Source: Alkaliphilus serpentinus (GTDB taxonomy: Bacteria; Bacillota; Clostridia; Peptostreptococcales; Natronincolaceae). Taken from it: a DNA stretch of 64,000 nucleotides. The notes under the pieces are model-generated. The model had not been told where the DNA came from and made no database searches. It saw nothing but the letters and a program-made list of their open reading frames with translations. The position numbers and the translations under genes are program-made. The DNA is taken from positions 62,001-126,000 of the forward strand of contig NZ_WBZB01000040.1 in the NCBI RefSeq assembly GCF_009017255.1, in the 5' to 3' direction. The first letter of the stretch is position 1. The number at the start of each line of letters is the position of its first letter. Shown here piece after piece: positions 25,136-33,938 of the stretch.

Positions 25136-26185
25136 TTGCCTTTAATAGGGAGAATTGAAAATCTAGTTACAACAACTAAGGAGGAAATTTACAATTTTTT
25201 TATCGATGATAAGCAAAGATTAAATTACATTTACTCATTAAAAAGGAAATGGCTCTCTCAAGAGACCCTCAACACCTCTTCTGTTATGGCCATCGATATA
25301 GAAATTGACGTTAATGATGATATACACGTTGTGACAATCGGCAGTGATCATTCAGTAAAATATTATAACATTAGTAATAATCAAATTAAGAAAACTGTAG
25401 TATTACAAAAAAATGTCAAAGGGATAAACCTCTTCTATCCGAAAATTCACCTAAGGGATTCTTTAATAGATATCTATTTTTATCAACAGTTAAGTGACAG
25501 GAAATGCCAGTTGGTTCATTTAGTTCTTAAAGAGGAAGTCACAAAAGCAGAAATCGTAACGGAATCCACCTTTAATAAATACATTAATCCCTTTAAAATC
25601 TTCCATTACAATAATATAGTGTATGTACTATACCTAGATTTTGTTAATGATTCTGAAGAGATTTTTTGCAAATCCTATTCTTTGGAAGATAATCAAATGA
25701 CTTTCATGCTTCAACTGACCAACACCGGTATAAGAAAGCTTTATCTAGATGGTCTAATTGATGGAGAGGATCATCTACAATTGGTATGGAGTAATTTTAC
25801 AGAAGATCGTTTGCAAATATCCCATTGTAAATACAGCCTAAAAGATTTAAGATCAGAGATGGATACGAAGGCAAAGGTTACCCTATTATCAGAGCCACTT
25901 AATGCCTCCTTCCCCTATTTATTGCTGTATAATGATACCTTGAAGGTAATCTGGTATCAATATAATAACCTTGCAGCCTCCACATCTAGGGATTTAGGAG
26001 AAAGCTGGTCAAACCCCTTTATGATTTCAGAAAGTAAAGGGAAACCCTTTAAAAGATACAAATATAGAGTTTTAAATCCTACCAATGGGTTTATTGGGGA
26101 TGTCCTCTACGGAAGCACCTATCCTCAAATTCAATTTTTAGGTCTCGGAGGTGATAATAATGATGAAGTATCTACACAATCATAA
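25136..26185 (+). CDS. Asp-box (BNR) propeller-like protein, paralogue without coiled coil
   Basis: A 349-residue protein of unknown function, paralogous to residues 1-350 of the protein at 17237. Shared landmarks are DVNDDIHVVTIG against IDDAHNLHLLYK, DGEDHLQLVWS against DTMGHLHMVWS, the Asp-box SRDLGESWSNP (about 283-293) and LYGSTYPQIQFLGLG. It ends where the paralogue continues into its coiled coil. The start is a TTG behind AGGATGTGAT, so the exact N-terminus is less certain. The coiled-coil gene follows with a 26-base overlap. No signal peptide is seen. Confidence 0.65.
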   Translation: MPLIGRIENLVTTTKEEIYNFFIDDKQRLNYIYSLKRKWLSQETLNTSSVMAIDIEIDVNDDIHVVTIGSDHSVKYYNISNNQIKKTVVLQKNVKGINLFYPKIHLRDSLIDIYFYQQLSDRKCQLVHLVLKEEVTKAEIVTESTFNKYINPFKIFHYNNIVYVLYLDFVNDSEEIFCKSYSLEDNQMTFMLQLTNTGIRKLYLDGLIDGEDHLQLVWSNFTEDRLQISHCKYSLKDLRSEMDTKAKVTLLSEPLNASFPYLLLYNDTLKVIWYQYNNLAASTSRDLGESWSNPFMISESKGKPFKRYKYRVLNPTNGFIGDVLYGSTYPQIQFLGLGGDNNDEVSTQS

Positions 26186-26660
26186 TTTTGTTCCAAAGAT
26201 TGAAGAGGTAGAAGATCTGGATTTCCATCGTCAGGAGGAAGGTGTAGAAGAGACCCTCGAAGGTCTGATGGAAGGGGTTGAGGCAAAAGACGAAGTGGAT
26301 AATAGTCAAATCAGCGTAAGAGATATGGAGAAGGAGATGGAGATTAATTATCTAAAGAGTGAGCTAGAAGAACTTAGAGAAAGGCTAAATCATACTGATA
26401 AGCAATTAATGACAAAGGAGCATGAACTTTTATCCTCTAATAATCAGATTTACAATTTAGAGAGTCAACTTCAAAAATATGAGGCCTTCCAAAGTGATAT
26501 TGCCTATTTAGATAAGATCAAATCAGAAATTGATCAATTAACCCAAGAGAAAGAGCATCTTTCTGAAGAAAATAAAAGACTAGTTGAAGAAGTTCAACAG
26601 TATCACGGCCATGTTCAAACATTATATTTAATCTTAATTGTTTTGTTAATCATTAATTAA
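26160..26660 (+). CDS. Coiled-coil protein with C-terminal membrane anchor
   Basis: A 166-residue protein. After a short acidic N-terminal part, residues about 50-145 are a heptad-patterned coiled coil (INYLKSELEELRERLNH, ESQLQKYEAFQS, IKSEIDQLTQEKEHLSEENK), and residues 150-166 are a hydrophobic tail (LYLILIVLLIIN). It overlaps the end of the Asp-box gene by 26 bases in the +1 frame. A strong GGAGGTGAT site lies 8 bases before the ATG at 26160, so this is a separate, translationally coupled gene and not a frameshift. In the other module the equivalent coiled coil is fused to the Asp-box domain. The tail anchor could tether the partner to a membrane. Confidence 0.7.
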   Translation: MMKYLHNHNFVPKIEEVEDLDFHRQEEGVEETLEGLMEGVEAKDEVDNSQISVRDMEKEMEINYLKSELEELRERLNHTDKQLMTKEHELLSSNNQIYNLESQLQKYEAFQSDIAYLDKIKSEIDQLTQEKEHLSEENKRLVEEVQQYHGHVQTLYLILIVLLIIN

Positions 26661-26690
26661 AGGGCGAAGCAAAGCTTCACCCTTTTTTTT
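26659..26690 (+). terminator. Rho-independent terminator of the second Asp-box module
   Basis: AAGGGCGAAGC and GCTTCACCCTT arms with an AAA loop are followed by eight T residues. Confidence 0.93.
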
Positions 26691-26756
26691 AAAATTAGTC
26701 CCCTTCGATATATCGAAACATCATGAACTCAAGATTTAACATTCAACATTCAATAT

Positions 26757-27818
26757 TTATGTTACCAGTTTTCTAAACCAATAGACCACCTCAAACTCAG
26801 CAACCTGCTCTTTAAAGTACTTAAGAGTTTCCAAAGGGATGGGAAGTTTTATAAGAACTTTCTTTTTATGGGATACTAGCTTATTTAGAATTTGCTGAAT
26901 TACCTCTTTAACCATCAAATCATCGAAAGCATAAATAGGGTCAAGCAATACTAGCAATTTAATAGCTCCTTCTTTATTCTCCTCCTTAATGAATAGTACG
27001 TCAATGATCTCTCCATTTATTGTTATGTTGGCTTTATATACTTGAGAATCCTTTGATGTAAACCAAGCATTTAACATCAGCTTAAAGGGAAGATTTCTTC
27101 CTATAGGGATTTTCCCAAGCTTTAATAAGTTTTCCTCATCTATAACAATCTTTTCCAGGAATAGATCCTCCATATTTTGCGAGTTTTTTAGAAAGGGATT
27201 CTCCTTTAATTCTATAAAACAAGAGGTTGTATGTTTGCTAAAGCCCATACTTCTAAGGTCCTCCATACTGAAATCAGAGTTTTGAGGAGTTATGTCAATA
27301 CTATAATATTCTTCTTGCTTGGCTACAGCTTCTATAAAACCACCGATATACTCTAAATTTTCTCTGTTATGATAGTCTTTTAAGAGCTTTAAAGCATAAA
27401 TATAAAGGTATCTACCAAAGGGCAATTCCTCCTCTTGCTTATTGATACCAATGAACCCCACAATCTCTCTTTTATCAGCTATTAGAAAGAATAAGTCTTC
27501 ATGAAAAAAACCTTTTTCTTGATATTTAATGATTGCCTCTTTAGTCCTAGAGGATAAGGGAGAAGTATATTTACTATAGGAGTAAATAATTAGACGTTTT
27601 TTTCTTCTGGCTTCTCTATCCTCAAGAATTTCGTCTGTTTTCAATTTTTTCACTATTTCATTAAGTTCCTTAATCACCCAGCTTTTTATATCCTCCCTTG
27701 CCATATCCTCTTCAAATATCTTAATATGAAGATATTCATCCAAGGTAACTTCTTTGTTTCTAGCTCTTTTTTCTAATTCTTTTAATTCATGGTCAGAGAC
27801 CTCTATAGAAATTATCAT
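26757..27818 (-). CDS. Unknown protein with GNAT-like domain and RHH-like N-terminus
   Basis: A 353-residue soluble protein I cannot assign. Residues 1-40 (MIISIEVSDHELKELEKRAR, then TLDEYLHIKIFEED) resemble a ribbon-helix-helix or anti-repressor-type segment. Residues about 105-210 look like an acetyltransferase fold: FFLIADKREIVGFIGINKQ as the central strands, LYIYALKLLKDYHNRENLEYIGGFIEAV as the CoA-binding region, and MEDLRSMGFSKHTTSCFIEL as the end. A second alpha/beta part follows to the C-terminus. The ribosome binding site GGGGGTGA lies inside a 9-bp inverted repeat that could hide it. No operon partner is evident. Confidence 0.5.
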   Translation of the reverse strand: MIISIEVSDHELKELEKRARNKEVTLDEYLHIKIFEEDMAREDIKSWVIKELNEIVKKLKTDEILEDREARRKKRLIIYSYSKYTSPLSSRTKEAIIKYQEKGFFHEDLFFLIADKREIVGFIGINKQEEELPFGRYLYIYALKLLKDYHNRENLEYIGGFIEAVAKQEEYYSIDITPQNSDFSMEDLRSMGFSKHTTSCFIELKENPFLKNSQNMEDLFLEKIVIDEENLLKLGKIPIGRNLPFKLMLNAWFTSKDSQVYKANITINGEIIDVLFIKEENKEGAIKLLVLLDPIYAFDDLMVKEVIQQILNKLVSHKKKVLIKLPIPLETLKYFKEQVAEFEVVYWFRKLVT

Positions 27819-27825
27819 AAAATCA

Positions 27826-27859
27826 CCCCCATATAGAATTTTATTTTCAAATATGGGGG
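27826..27859 (-). promoter_or_regulatory. Hairpin covering the ribosome binding site of the 26757-27818 gene
   Basis: Perfect 9-bp arms CCCCCATAT and ATATGGGGG flank a 16-base loop. The 3' arm contains the GGGGG of the ribosome binding site, 7 bases before the ATG, so folding would block translation. Confidence 0.55.
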
Positions 27860-27937
27860 TTTATACAACATTTCTCTTTTATAATATATGTTAGGTGTGT
27901 TATTTGAGAGTCAATCTGAGCTGTTAGCTTGCTTTAT

Positions 27938-28654
27938 TTACTTCAAGCTTGGTAAACCCACAACAAATTCGTAGAATTTCTTATAGTCTCCCTTATAATC
28001 AATTCCCTCAAGGGATGTTCCTCTATGGATGATACAGTCCTCTATTAAAAAGGTTGTTAACCCAAGCTGTTTTGCTACCATATCCTCCTCCACATCATTG
28101 CCAACCATCAGACAGTCCTCAGGCTTACCACCGATATTTTCTAAAACCTCTTGGTAAAACTCTACATTAGGTTTACAGAAATGCATCTTTTCAAAGGTGG
28201 TTATAAAATCAAAATCTTCTATTTCAAAGCCAGCCCATTTAATTCTTTGATGGATTGCAATCTCAGGGAATATAGGATTTGTAGCTACTACAACCTTATA
28301 GCCCTTATCCTTTAATTGTCTTACTGCTTTTACCATTAATTCCTCTTGTCTAGTTGCATCTTGAACTTTACAAAAATCCTTTATATAGTACTCCTCAAAT
28401 AATGGATTCATAACCTCTGGCTTATGATGAACTCTCTTATAAAAGTCTTCGAAGAAGGCCTCTTCATTGGTTTTAGAAGCCTCTTTATTTTCTACCATGT
28501 ATTTGGTAGATGCCCATACAATTGAAGAAAGCTCCTCACCCTTTATCATATCCTTAAACTTTACTGTCAATCCACCAAAATATCTTTTTATAAACTCATT
28601 CATATCTAAGGGCAATAGGGTACCATCTAAATCAAACAAAACGGTCTTTATCAT
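27938..28654 (-). CDS. HAD-superfamily hydrolase
   Basis: A 238-residue HAD phosphatase-like enzyme. Motif I is LFDLDGTLLP (6-15), motif II VVATNPIF, motif III lysine in FCKPNVEFYQ, and motif IV CLMVGNDVEEDMVA. The cap between motifs I and II is helical (subclass I). The natural substrate cannot be told from sequence; phosphoglycolate-like or nucleotide phosphatase activity are options. The ATG has an AAAGGAGTG site. It stands alone, with a heptamer repeat array upstream of the following gene. Confidence 0.9.
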   Translation of the reverse strand: MIKTVLFDLDGTLLPLDMNEFIKRYFGGLTVKFKDMIKGEELSSIVWASTKYMVENKEASKTNEEAFFEDFYKRVHHKPEVMNPLFEEYYIKDFCKVQDATRQEELMVKAVRQLKDKGYKVVVATNPIFPEIAIHQRIKWAGFEIEDFDFITTFEKMHFCKPNVEFYQEVLENIGGKPEDCLMVGNDVEEDMVAKQLGLTTFLIEDCIIHRGTSLEGIDYKGDYKKFYEFVVGLPSLK

Positions 28655-28760
28655 CTCTTCACTCCTTTGCTATTTAATACTATTATATAATAACACAGGA
28701 GTTGCCTATATAGTTACTAATTCTACCAAGTCTTTTTATAGGGTCTTTTTTGATCGTTAA

Positions 28761-28819
28761 GAATGTAGAATTTAGAATGTAGAATGTAGAATTGATGTAG
28801 AAATTTGATTGCAAATTTC
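28761..28819. repeat. Heptamer array with AAATTTG palindrome (copy 2)
   Basis: Five GAATGTA-like heptamers (28761-28795) are followed by the perfect palindrome GAAATTTG-ATTG-CAAATTTC (28800-28819). Further TTAATTCT heptamers lie at about 28868-28893. Confidence 0.75.
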
Positions 28820-28891
28820 TATTCTATACTTCAATGATTAGTAATTCCTCTTAGTTCCTAAGTCTTTGTTTTTAATCTTAATTCTTAATTC

Positions 28892-29962
28892 TTAATTTCC
28901 TTTAATAAAATTCTTTGTTACATAGCTACTGGTCATTAATGCTAGCATGGATCCATATCCAAGTAGGAATTTCATTTCATCTCCCACCTTATAATCAACA
29001 TCACTATGGGTAATATCCATTATCAGATGATCACTACTACCGCCTAAAATCTCTACCTTATCATCTGTGGGGGTGATTGGATGGGTGGCTAAATCCTGTT
29101 TACCAACTGCCAGTATTGCCCTTTTCATCATCCCTTTATCCTCAAAGGAGGGAACATTCCCGAAGGCATCTAGGCCTATTTCACCAATGGGTATTGAAGG
29201 TTTTTCTTTAATTTCAATGATTTCCGCCACCAACTGGAAGGTATCAATAAAGCAGTCTTTTATTTTTCCACCATAAGTTGTTTCTCCACCTAAAAGGATG
29301 GATTCACCAAGTCTAAGATTGTTGATTCCTGGTGGGATTCTACCTTCTTCAATAAGATAAATACTACTAGAGTTTCCACCACTGATGATTTCTATAGGTT
29401 TACCAGTTAATTTTTCCACCATTTTGGCTGTATCCAAAAGAATTTGAAGATTTTTTTCCGTTGGTATAACTCCGCCATAACAGGTTAGATTTGTTCCTAT
29501 TCCAACTATTTCAATGTTTCGAAGGTTAATTACCTCTTTTACAGTCTCAATGAGGTCTTTTTCATCAAAAAACCCTTCCCTTAGATCTCCTAAATCCCTC
29601 ATTAAGATAACCTTGTGAAGCTTATTTGCTTCGGCAGCTGCACTGTCTAAGGCCCTTAGGGTTGCTATTTCAGAGTTTAAGCTAATATCCGCATACTTTA
29701 TTACCTCTTTTGCCATGCTGATCATGGGTAATCTTAGAAGGATTTTTTCAACAGGAAAATGCTGAAGCTTTTCAAGGTTTTCGATACGGGAATCTGCAAG
29801 ATATTTAACTCCAGCCTCCACCAATTCATGGGCAATTTCTGGATAACCGCAAAAACCCTTGGTGACAGCAGTAACACTTATGTCGTATTTATTGCACTTT
29901 TCAACTAGAACCTTTGTATTGCTCCTGAGCTTATCTAGATATATATCTATTCTAGGATTCAT
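28892..29962 (-). CDS. orr: Ornithine racemase
   Basis: A 356-residue PLP enzyme with the alanine-racemase-type N-terminal TIM barrel. The PLP lysine is K35 in ISVTAVTKGFCGY, and the family stretches SGGNSSSIYL, INNLRLGESILLG and EILGGSSDHLIMD are present. It interconverts L- and D-ornithine, supplying the D-ornithine needed by the OraS/OraE aminomutase. The assignment over other group III alanine racemases rests on its place as last gene of the ornithine operon. The ATG at 29962 is chosen because the AAAGGAG site, itself the end of the glmL gene, overlaps the GTG at 29971. Confidence 0.92.
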   Translation of the reverse strand: MNPRIDIYLDKLRSNTKVLVEKCNKYDISVTAVTKGFCGYPEIAHELVEAGVKYLADSRIENLEKLQHFPVEKILLRLPMISMAKEVIKYADISLNSEIATLRALDSAAAEANKLHKVILMRDLGDLREGFFDEKDLIETVKEVINLRNIEIVGIGTNLTCYGGVIPTEKNLQILLDTAKMVEKLTGKPIEIISGGNSSSIYLIEEGRIPPGINNLRLGESILLGGETTYGGKIKDCFIDTFQLVAEIIEIKEKPSIPIGEIGLDAFGNVPSFEDKGMMKRAILAVGKQDLATHPITPTDDKVEILGGSSDHLIMDITHSDVDYKVGDEMKFLLGYGSMLALMTSSYVTKNFIKGN

Positions 29963-29967
29963 ATGAT

Positions 29968-31329
29968 TCACTCCTTTAGCCTTAGGCTTTCCATCATAAG
30001 AAGCAAGGCTGCTTCAGGATATCTTTTGGATAGAACTCCTAAAGATGCCATAATATAATCATGATCAACTAAAACCACCGCATCCTCTGTTGGATTTAAT
30101 TTGTTTTGAAGATTCTTTAAGGTGGCTTCCTTCAAAATTTCCACACCCCTCGGTAATCTCGTTAATGCCCCTCCTGTTCCAACGATATATTTGACGCTGG
30201 AAAGGTCCTTACCTTCAGCGATGGTAGTCTTTCCTCCAGGACCGTATAAATGTCTTATTTTACCAACATGTCGATCCAGGGCAGATAACACAGCTTCCCT
30301 AGTTAAAACCTCAACAAATTTCTTTTGAACAGGGGTCTTAGGTATGGGCTCATGGTTTTCTATAAGCTCTTCAATATCTGTTGATAGCTCTTCTTTGAGC
30401 TTTTCTTTTCCAATTCTTTCAACGATATTTAGCATATTGACATAGACCCCAAGGTCTCCCTCTACGGTTCTTTTGGCAATTGGTTCTGGACTGATGAGGA
30501 TACGGCTAATTTCTTCACTACCCTCCGTCACTGAATGTAAGTCAGTTGTTGCACCACCAACATCAAAGGTTATTAAATCTCCTAACTTCTCCTTTAATAG
30601 CTTAGATGCCTCCATAACTGCTCCTGGGGTGGGTATAATGGGTCCATTCACCAAATTTCTTACTTTTGTCATACCTGGAGCATGGATAATATGCTCCTCA
30701 AAAACATCCTGTATAACCCTTCTTGTTGGTTCAATATTTAATTGATCAATTTTAGGATATACATTTTCAACAAGATAGAGCTTTACCTCTGTGTCTTGGA
30801 ATATTTCTTTAATTTCCTCTTGATTCTCTACATTGCCGGCATAAATCACAGGGATCCTTAAATTAAGCTCAGCAATCTTCTCAGCATTATAGATTGCTGT
30901 GTCCCTTTCACCATAGTCTACTCCACCAGCAATTAAAATGATGTTGGGCTTTATTTCTTGTATTCTTTTTAAATCTGTTCTCTTTAATCTACCAGCTGTT
31001 ACTTGATGAATGATTGCCCCAGCTCCTAAAGCCGCTTCCTTGGCTGCCCTTACTGTCATATCATAAACCAAACCATGGACCGTCATCTTTAAACCGCCGG
31101 CTGCACTGCTGGTGGCCAGCATCTCATCATATTGAAGTTCCTCAACACCTAGATTTTTTGCTAAATCATCAATGGCTGCCTTTAATCCGATATTAACATC
31201 ACCAGCAGCTACTGATGTTGGTGCTTGCCCCTGCCCTAAAAATTTAGGGCAGGAGCTGTGTATATCTTGAAATCCATTCACTACTGTTGTTGTACTGCCT
31301 ATTTCTGCAACCAGTACATTAATTTTCAT
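29968..31329 (-). CDS. GlmL/MutL-family protein, probable aminomutase reactivation factor
   Basis: A 453-residue ASKHA-type ATPase-like protein of the GlmL/MutL family. It opens with the phosphate-binding-like VLVAEIGSTTTVVNGF, has ILIAGGVDYGERD in the middle, DLITFDVGGATTDLHSV (second nucleotide-binding signature) and YIVGTGGALTRLP. GlmL lies beside B12-dependent glutamate mutase genes, and homologues in ornithine clusters are thought to re-activate or chaperone the cobalamin enzyme. It overlaps the end of oraE by 11 bases, which supports a role with OraSE. The biochemical role is inferred. Confidence 0.88.
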   Translation of the reverse strand: MKINVLVAEIGSTTTVVNGFQDIHSSCPKFLGQGQAPTSVAAGDVNIGLKAAIDDLAKNLGVEELQYDEMLATSSAAGGLKMTVHGLVYDMTVRAAKEAALGAGAIIHQVTAGRLKRTDLKRIQEIKPNIILIAGGVDYGERDTAIYNAEKIAELNLRIPVIYAGNVENQEEIKEIFQDTEVKLYLVENVYPKIDQLNIEPTRRVIQDVFEEHIIHAPGMTKVRNLVNGPIIPTPGAVMEASKLLKEKLGDLITFDVGGATTDLHSVTEGSEEISRILISPEPIAKRTVEGDLGVYVNMLNIVERIGKEKLKEELSTDIEELIENHEPIPKTPVQKKFVEVLTREAVLSALDRHVGKIRHLYGPGGKTTIAEGKDLSSVKYIVGTGGALTRLPRGVEILKEATLKNLQNKLNPTEDAVVLVDHDYIMASLGVLSKRYPEAALLLMMESLRLKE

Positions 31330-33535
31330 TGTTCATTTCCTTTCTTTTATTTACAAAGAATGTGGCAACGTGAACTCCTTTCGTACCTCTTCCAAAACCG
31401 GCATCTACTCCCTGCTGAACAGCTATTTCGGGAGTAACCTGAGTACCTCCACAAGCTATGATCATTTTATCTCTGATACCCTTTTCAACACAGTACTCAT
31501 GGATTCTTTTCATGTTTTTGTAGTGAATATCGTCATGACTAATGATTGTAGAGGCTAAAATACCATCAGCATTCACCTCGATAGCTGCGTCTACCAGCTT
31601 TTCAATTGGGCAGGAGGTTCCCAAGTACTCAACCTCTATACCCCATTTTTCAATCCCACCATGTTTAATATCAATTACTTCTCTAAGACCTACGGAATGC
31701 TCATCTTGACCTACTGTGGCTGCTACAACCTTCATTGGTATTTTTTCCATCTCTTCCCAAAGTTCTTCATCACTTAGTACTTCTGGTTCCTCTGGAATAT
31801 CCAAGGTGGTGATATCAAGGTCAAACTCCACCTTACCCTTTACCTGTACTCTGGTTCCCTCTGATGGGTGAAGAACCTCTAAGTGGATAACCTCTGGATC
31901 CTTCAGGTTCATTTTCTTTGCAAATTGAATTGCTGCAAACTCAGCAGTTCTTTTAGTTGTTGGAAGGAATAACTCAACCTGAACCGTTCCATCAGCAAGC
32001 CATTCTACCTCTGGCTTAATTAGGTTGGTATTTCGATATTTTTCCTTTTCCTCTAAGCGATTATTCACATTGTCATTTTCATCTAATTCATCAATAAATA
32101 TGATTTTTTCTGGCTTTTCAAAGGTACAGCCATCAATAAGTCTGGAAGGATTATCGACCGCAGCTGAATCATACTGAGCAACATTGTTGTATCCGAAGTG
32201 GGCGGTTACAGGAGCCATATAATCTTCATCTCTTTCAAATACAGTGCCAGCACCTATTCCACTATCCATCTTTCTACCAATACCATCACCGTTTCTTTCT
32301 GGATACATTCCTGAATCTACAAAGAAGCCCATCTCAACCGCTTGGAAATATCCCCCTACCTCAAGAAGCTCTTCTAAGTAGAGCACTGCCCTTTCTTGAA
32401 GCTCTCTAACCTGTTGTGGTAAAAAACCATCCCTCTTAAGCTCAACCATATCCAATAGTCCATCAAGACCAACTAAGGTTTGCTTAGCAGTATCACAAGC
32501 TTCGATGTTATACATATGCCAAGGAACATTTCTTCCCTCATCAGGAGTAATGGTTGATTGAATATCTGCGCTGGTAAGCTTAGAGATCATCATGTTTAAT
32601 ACATGGGTTACTGTAGCCTCCCTTGAAGAAGAGGTGATGTATTTAGTATTTTGTTGAGCCCTCATTCTATACTCATCGAAAAAGCCTCTAAGAGCAACCG
32701 CGTAGGGTAGGTCATACTTTGTAGCTGGCACCGGTGCAGCTGATGGAGGTACTGTAGAAAGACAAATATTTTCTTTCTTCATGCCAACCTTATGGGAGAA
32801 GATGGCATTAATACCATGTTGAACAATTAACTCTGGCATAACCTTCCATGCATCTCTAGCAGTAGCATTGGCGTTATGGGCACCATCTATTTGCGCAATA
32901 TCTGCCCATGCCATTACCTTTTTAGATTCCGCAGCATCTACAAAGGATCGAATCATATTGATATTTCTGTATAAAACGTTATACTGTGGATCTTGGTGGG
33001 CACCATTAACCCCTTCCTCGGCAAACATCACGGCAATGTCTGGACCAGCAACCCCGGATACATAGGAATGGTAGTTAATTGGTCTGCCTACTTCTTCTTC
33101 AATAAAGTCTAGTGCTTTTCTTTGGGCTCTAACCTGTTTTCTGGTTACAGGAATACCACCTATACCCTGAGGTGACCCTTCTATTAGTCCGTCATAGTGG
33201 GATTGTCCAGCAGTTCTAATAACCATAATATGATCAGAACCATGCCAAGCAGCCATTCTCATCCTTCTGATGTCATCCTCAAACCTTCCTGAGGCAATCT
33301 CAGTTGTAATGGTTTGTACTGGTTGAGGGTCTAAATTATCAAAGTATTGAACAGCTGCAGGAATACCTATGGAGTTTTTTAGAGGCTCTGAACAATCTGA
33401 ATATTGATGAGGCCCTATTTTTAAATTTTCTACAGGCTTTCTCCAGGTCCAACCCCTTCTTTTAGGTCTATAGTTTTCAAGGTCACTCAATATATCATTG
33501 ATATCCATCTTTTGATTAATATCAACTTTTTTCAT
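31319..33535 (-). CDS. oraE: D-ornithine 4,5-aminomutase, large subunit
   Basis: A 738-residue adenosylcobalamin- and PLP-dependent subunit that converts D-ornithine to 2,4-diaminopentanoate with OraS. The C-terminal part carries the base-off B12 motif DEHSVG (DxHxxG), followed by ILASTIIS and ACGGTQVTPE in the SxL and GG positions. The N-terminal barrel holds the residues for PLP and radical chemistry, for example HGSDHIMVIRTAGQSHYDG. Length is as expected for the family. Its ATG overlaps the oraS stop in a TAATG, behind a GGGAGGT site, so the two subunits are translationally coupled. Confidence 0.97.
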   Translation of the reverse strand: MKKVDINQKMDINDILSDLENYRPKRRGWTWRKPVENLKIGPHQYSDCSEPLKNSIGIPAAVQYFDNLDPQPVQTITTEIASGRFEDDIRRMRMAAWHGSDHIMVIRTAGQSHYDGLIEGSPQGIGGIPVTRKQVRAQRKALDFIEEEVGRPINYHSYVSGVAGPDIAVMFAEEGVNGAHQDPQYNVLYRNINMIRSFVDAAESKKVMAWADIAQIDGAHNANATARDAWKVMPELIVQHGINAIFSHKVGMKKENICLSTVPPSAAPVPATKYDLPYAVALRGFFDEYRMRAQQNTKYITSSSREATVTHVLNMMISKLTSADIQSTITPDEGRNVPWHMYNIEACDTAKQTLVGLDGLLDMVELKRDGFLPQQVRELQERAVLYLEELLEVGGYFQAVEMGFFVDSGMYPERNGDGIGRKMDSGIGAGTVFERDEDYMAPVTAHFGYNNVAQYDSAAVDNPSRLIDGCTFEKPEKIIFIDELDENDNVNNRLEEKEKYRNTNLIKPEVEWLADGTVQVELFLPTTKRTAEFAAIQFAKKMNLKDPEVIHLEVLHPSEGTRVQVKGKVEFDLDITTLDIPEEPEVLSDEELWEEMEKIPMKVVAATVGQDEHSVGLREVIDIKHGGIEKWGIEVEYLGTSCPIEKLVDAAIEVNADGILASTIISHDDIHYKNMKRIHEYCVEKGIRDKMIIACGGTQVTPEIAVQQGVDAGFGRGTKGVHVATFFVNKRKEMNNEN

Positions 33536-33912
33536 TACTTTTTACCTCCCTTAAAGATCCCTTCAATTGTATCCCAATGCTTGCCATCAATCATTTCTAA
33601 TCCGGCTTGTCTCAATGGGATATTAAGCTCTTTAGAGATTCTATATACAAGGTGGCCAACACCCTTTCCTATTAAGCCTCTATCTATTGCAGTTTGAACC
33701 AGAGGCTTAGCTTCTAAGCTTGAGAAGCCCATTCTTAAAAGAATGGAACGCTCTACAGCTGGAGTAGTATGGGTTCTTGCAAGCTCTAGCAATGGATCAA
33801 CTGCCTTTTCTGCCAGCTGCCAAAATCTTTGCTTTAACTCCTCATCAGTTAGGTTTGCTAGATGCTGTCTTCTTTGATTAAAATCATCTTCTCTTTTAAT
33901 GTAGCCTTTCAT
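33535..33912 (-). CDS. oraS: D-ornithine 4,5-aminomutase, small subunit
   Basis: A 125-residue helical subunit matching OraS: RREDDFNQRR-like start (KREDDFNQRRQHLANLTDEEL), LLELARTHTTPAVERSILLRMGF and GLIGKGVGHLVYRI. It supports the large subunit in the cobalamin aminomutase. The order oraS-oraE with overlapping stop and start is the standard one. A GGGAGGAAGAG site precedes the ATG. Confidence 0.96.
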   Translation of the reverse strand: MKGYIKREDDFNQRRQHLANLTDEELKQRFWQLAEKAVDPLLELARTHTTPAVERSILLRMGFSSLEAKPLVQTAIDRGLIGKGVGHLVYRISKELNIPLRQAGLEMIDGKHWDTIEGIFKGGKK

Positions 33913-33938
33913 TCTCTTCCTCCCTATATATTAACTTA

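Noticed and set aside
25136-26660. A single gene broken by a frameshift
   Set aside because: The second frame has its own strong GGAGGTGAT site 8 bases before ATG 26160 and the first ends cleanly at the domain boundary; two overlapping genes explain it better, although a sequencing error cannot be excluded.
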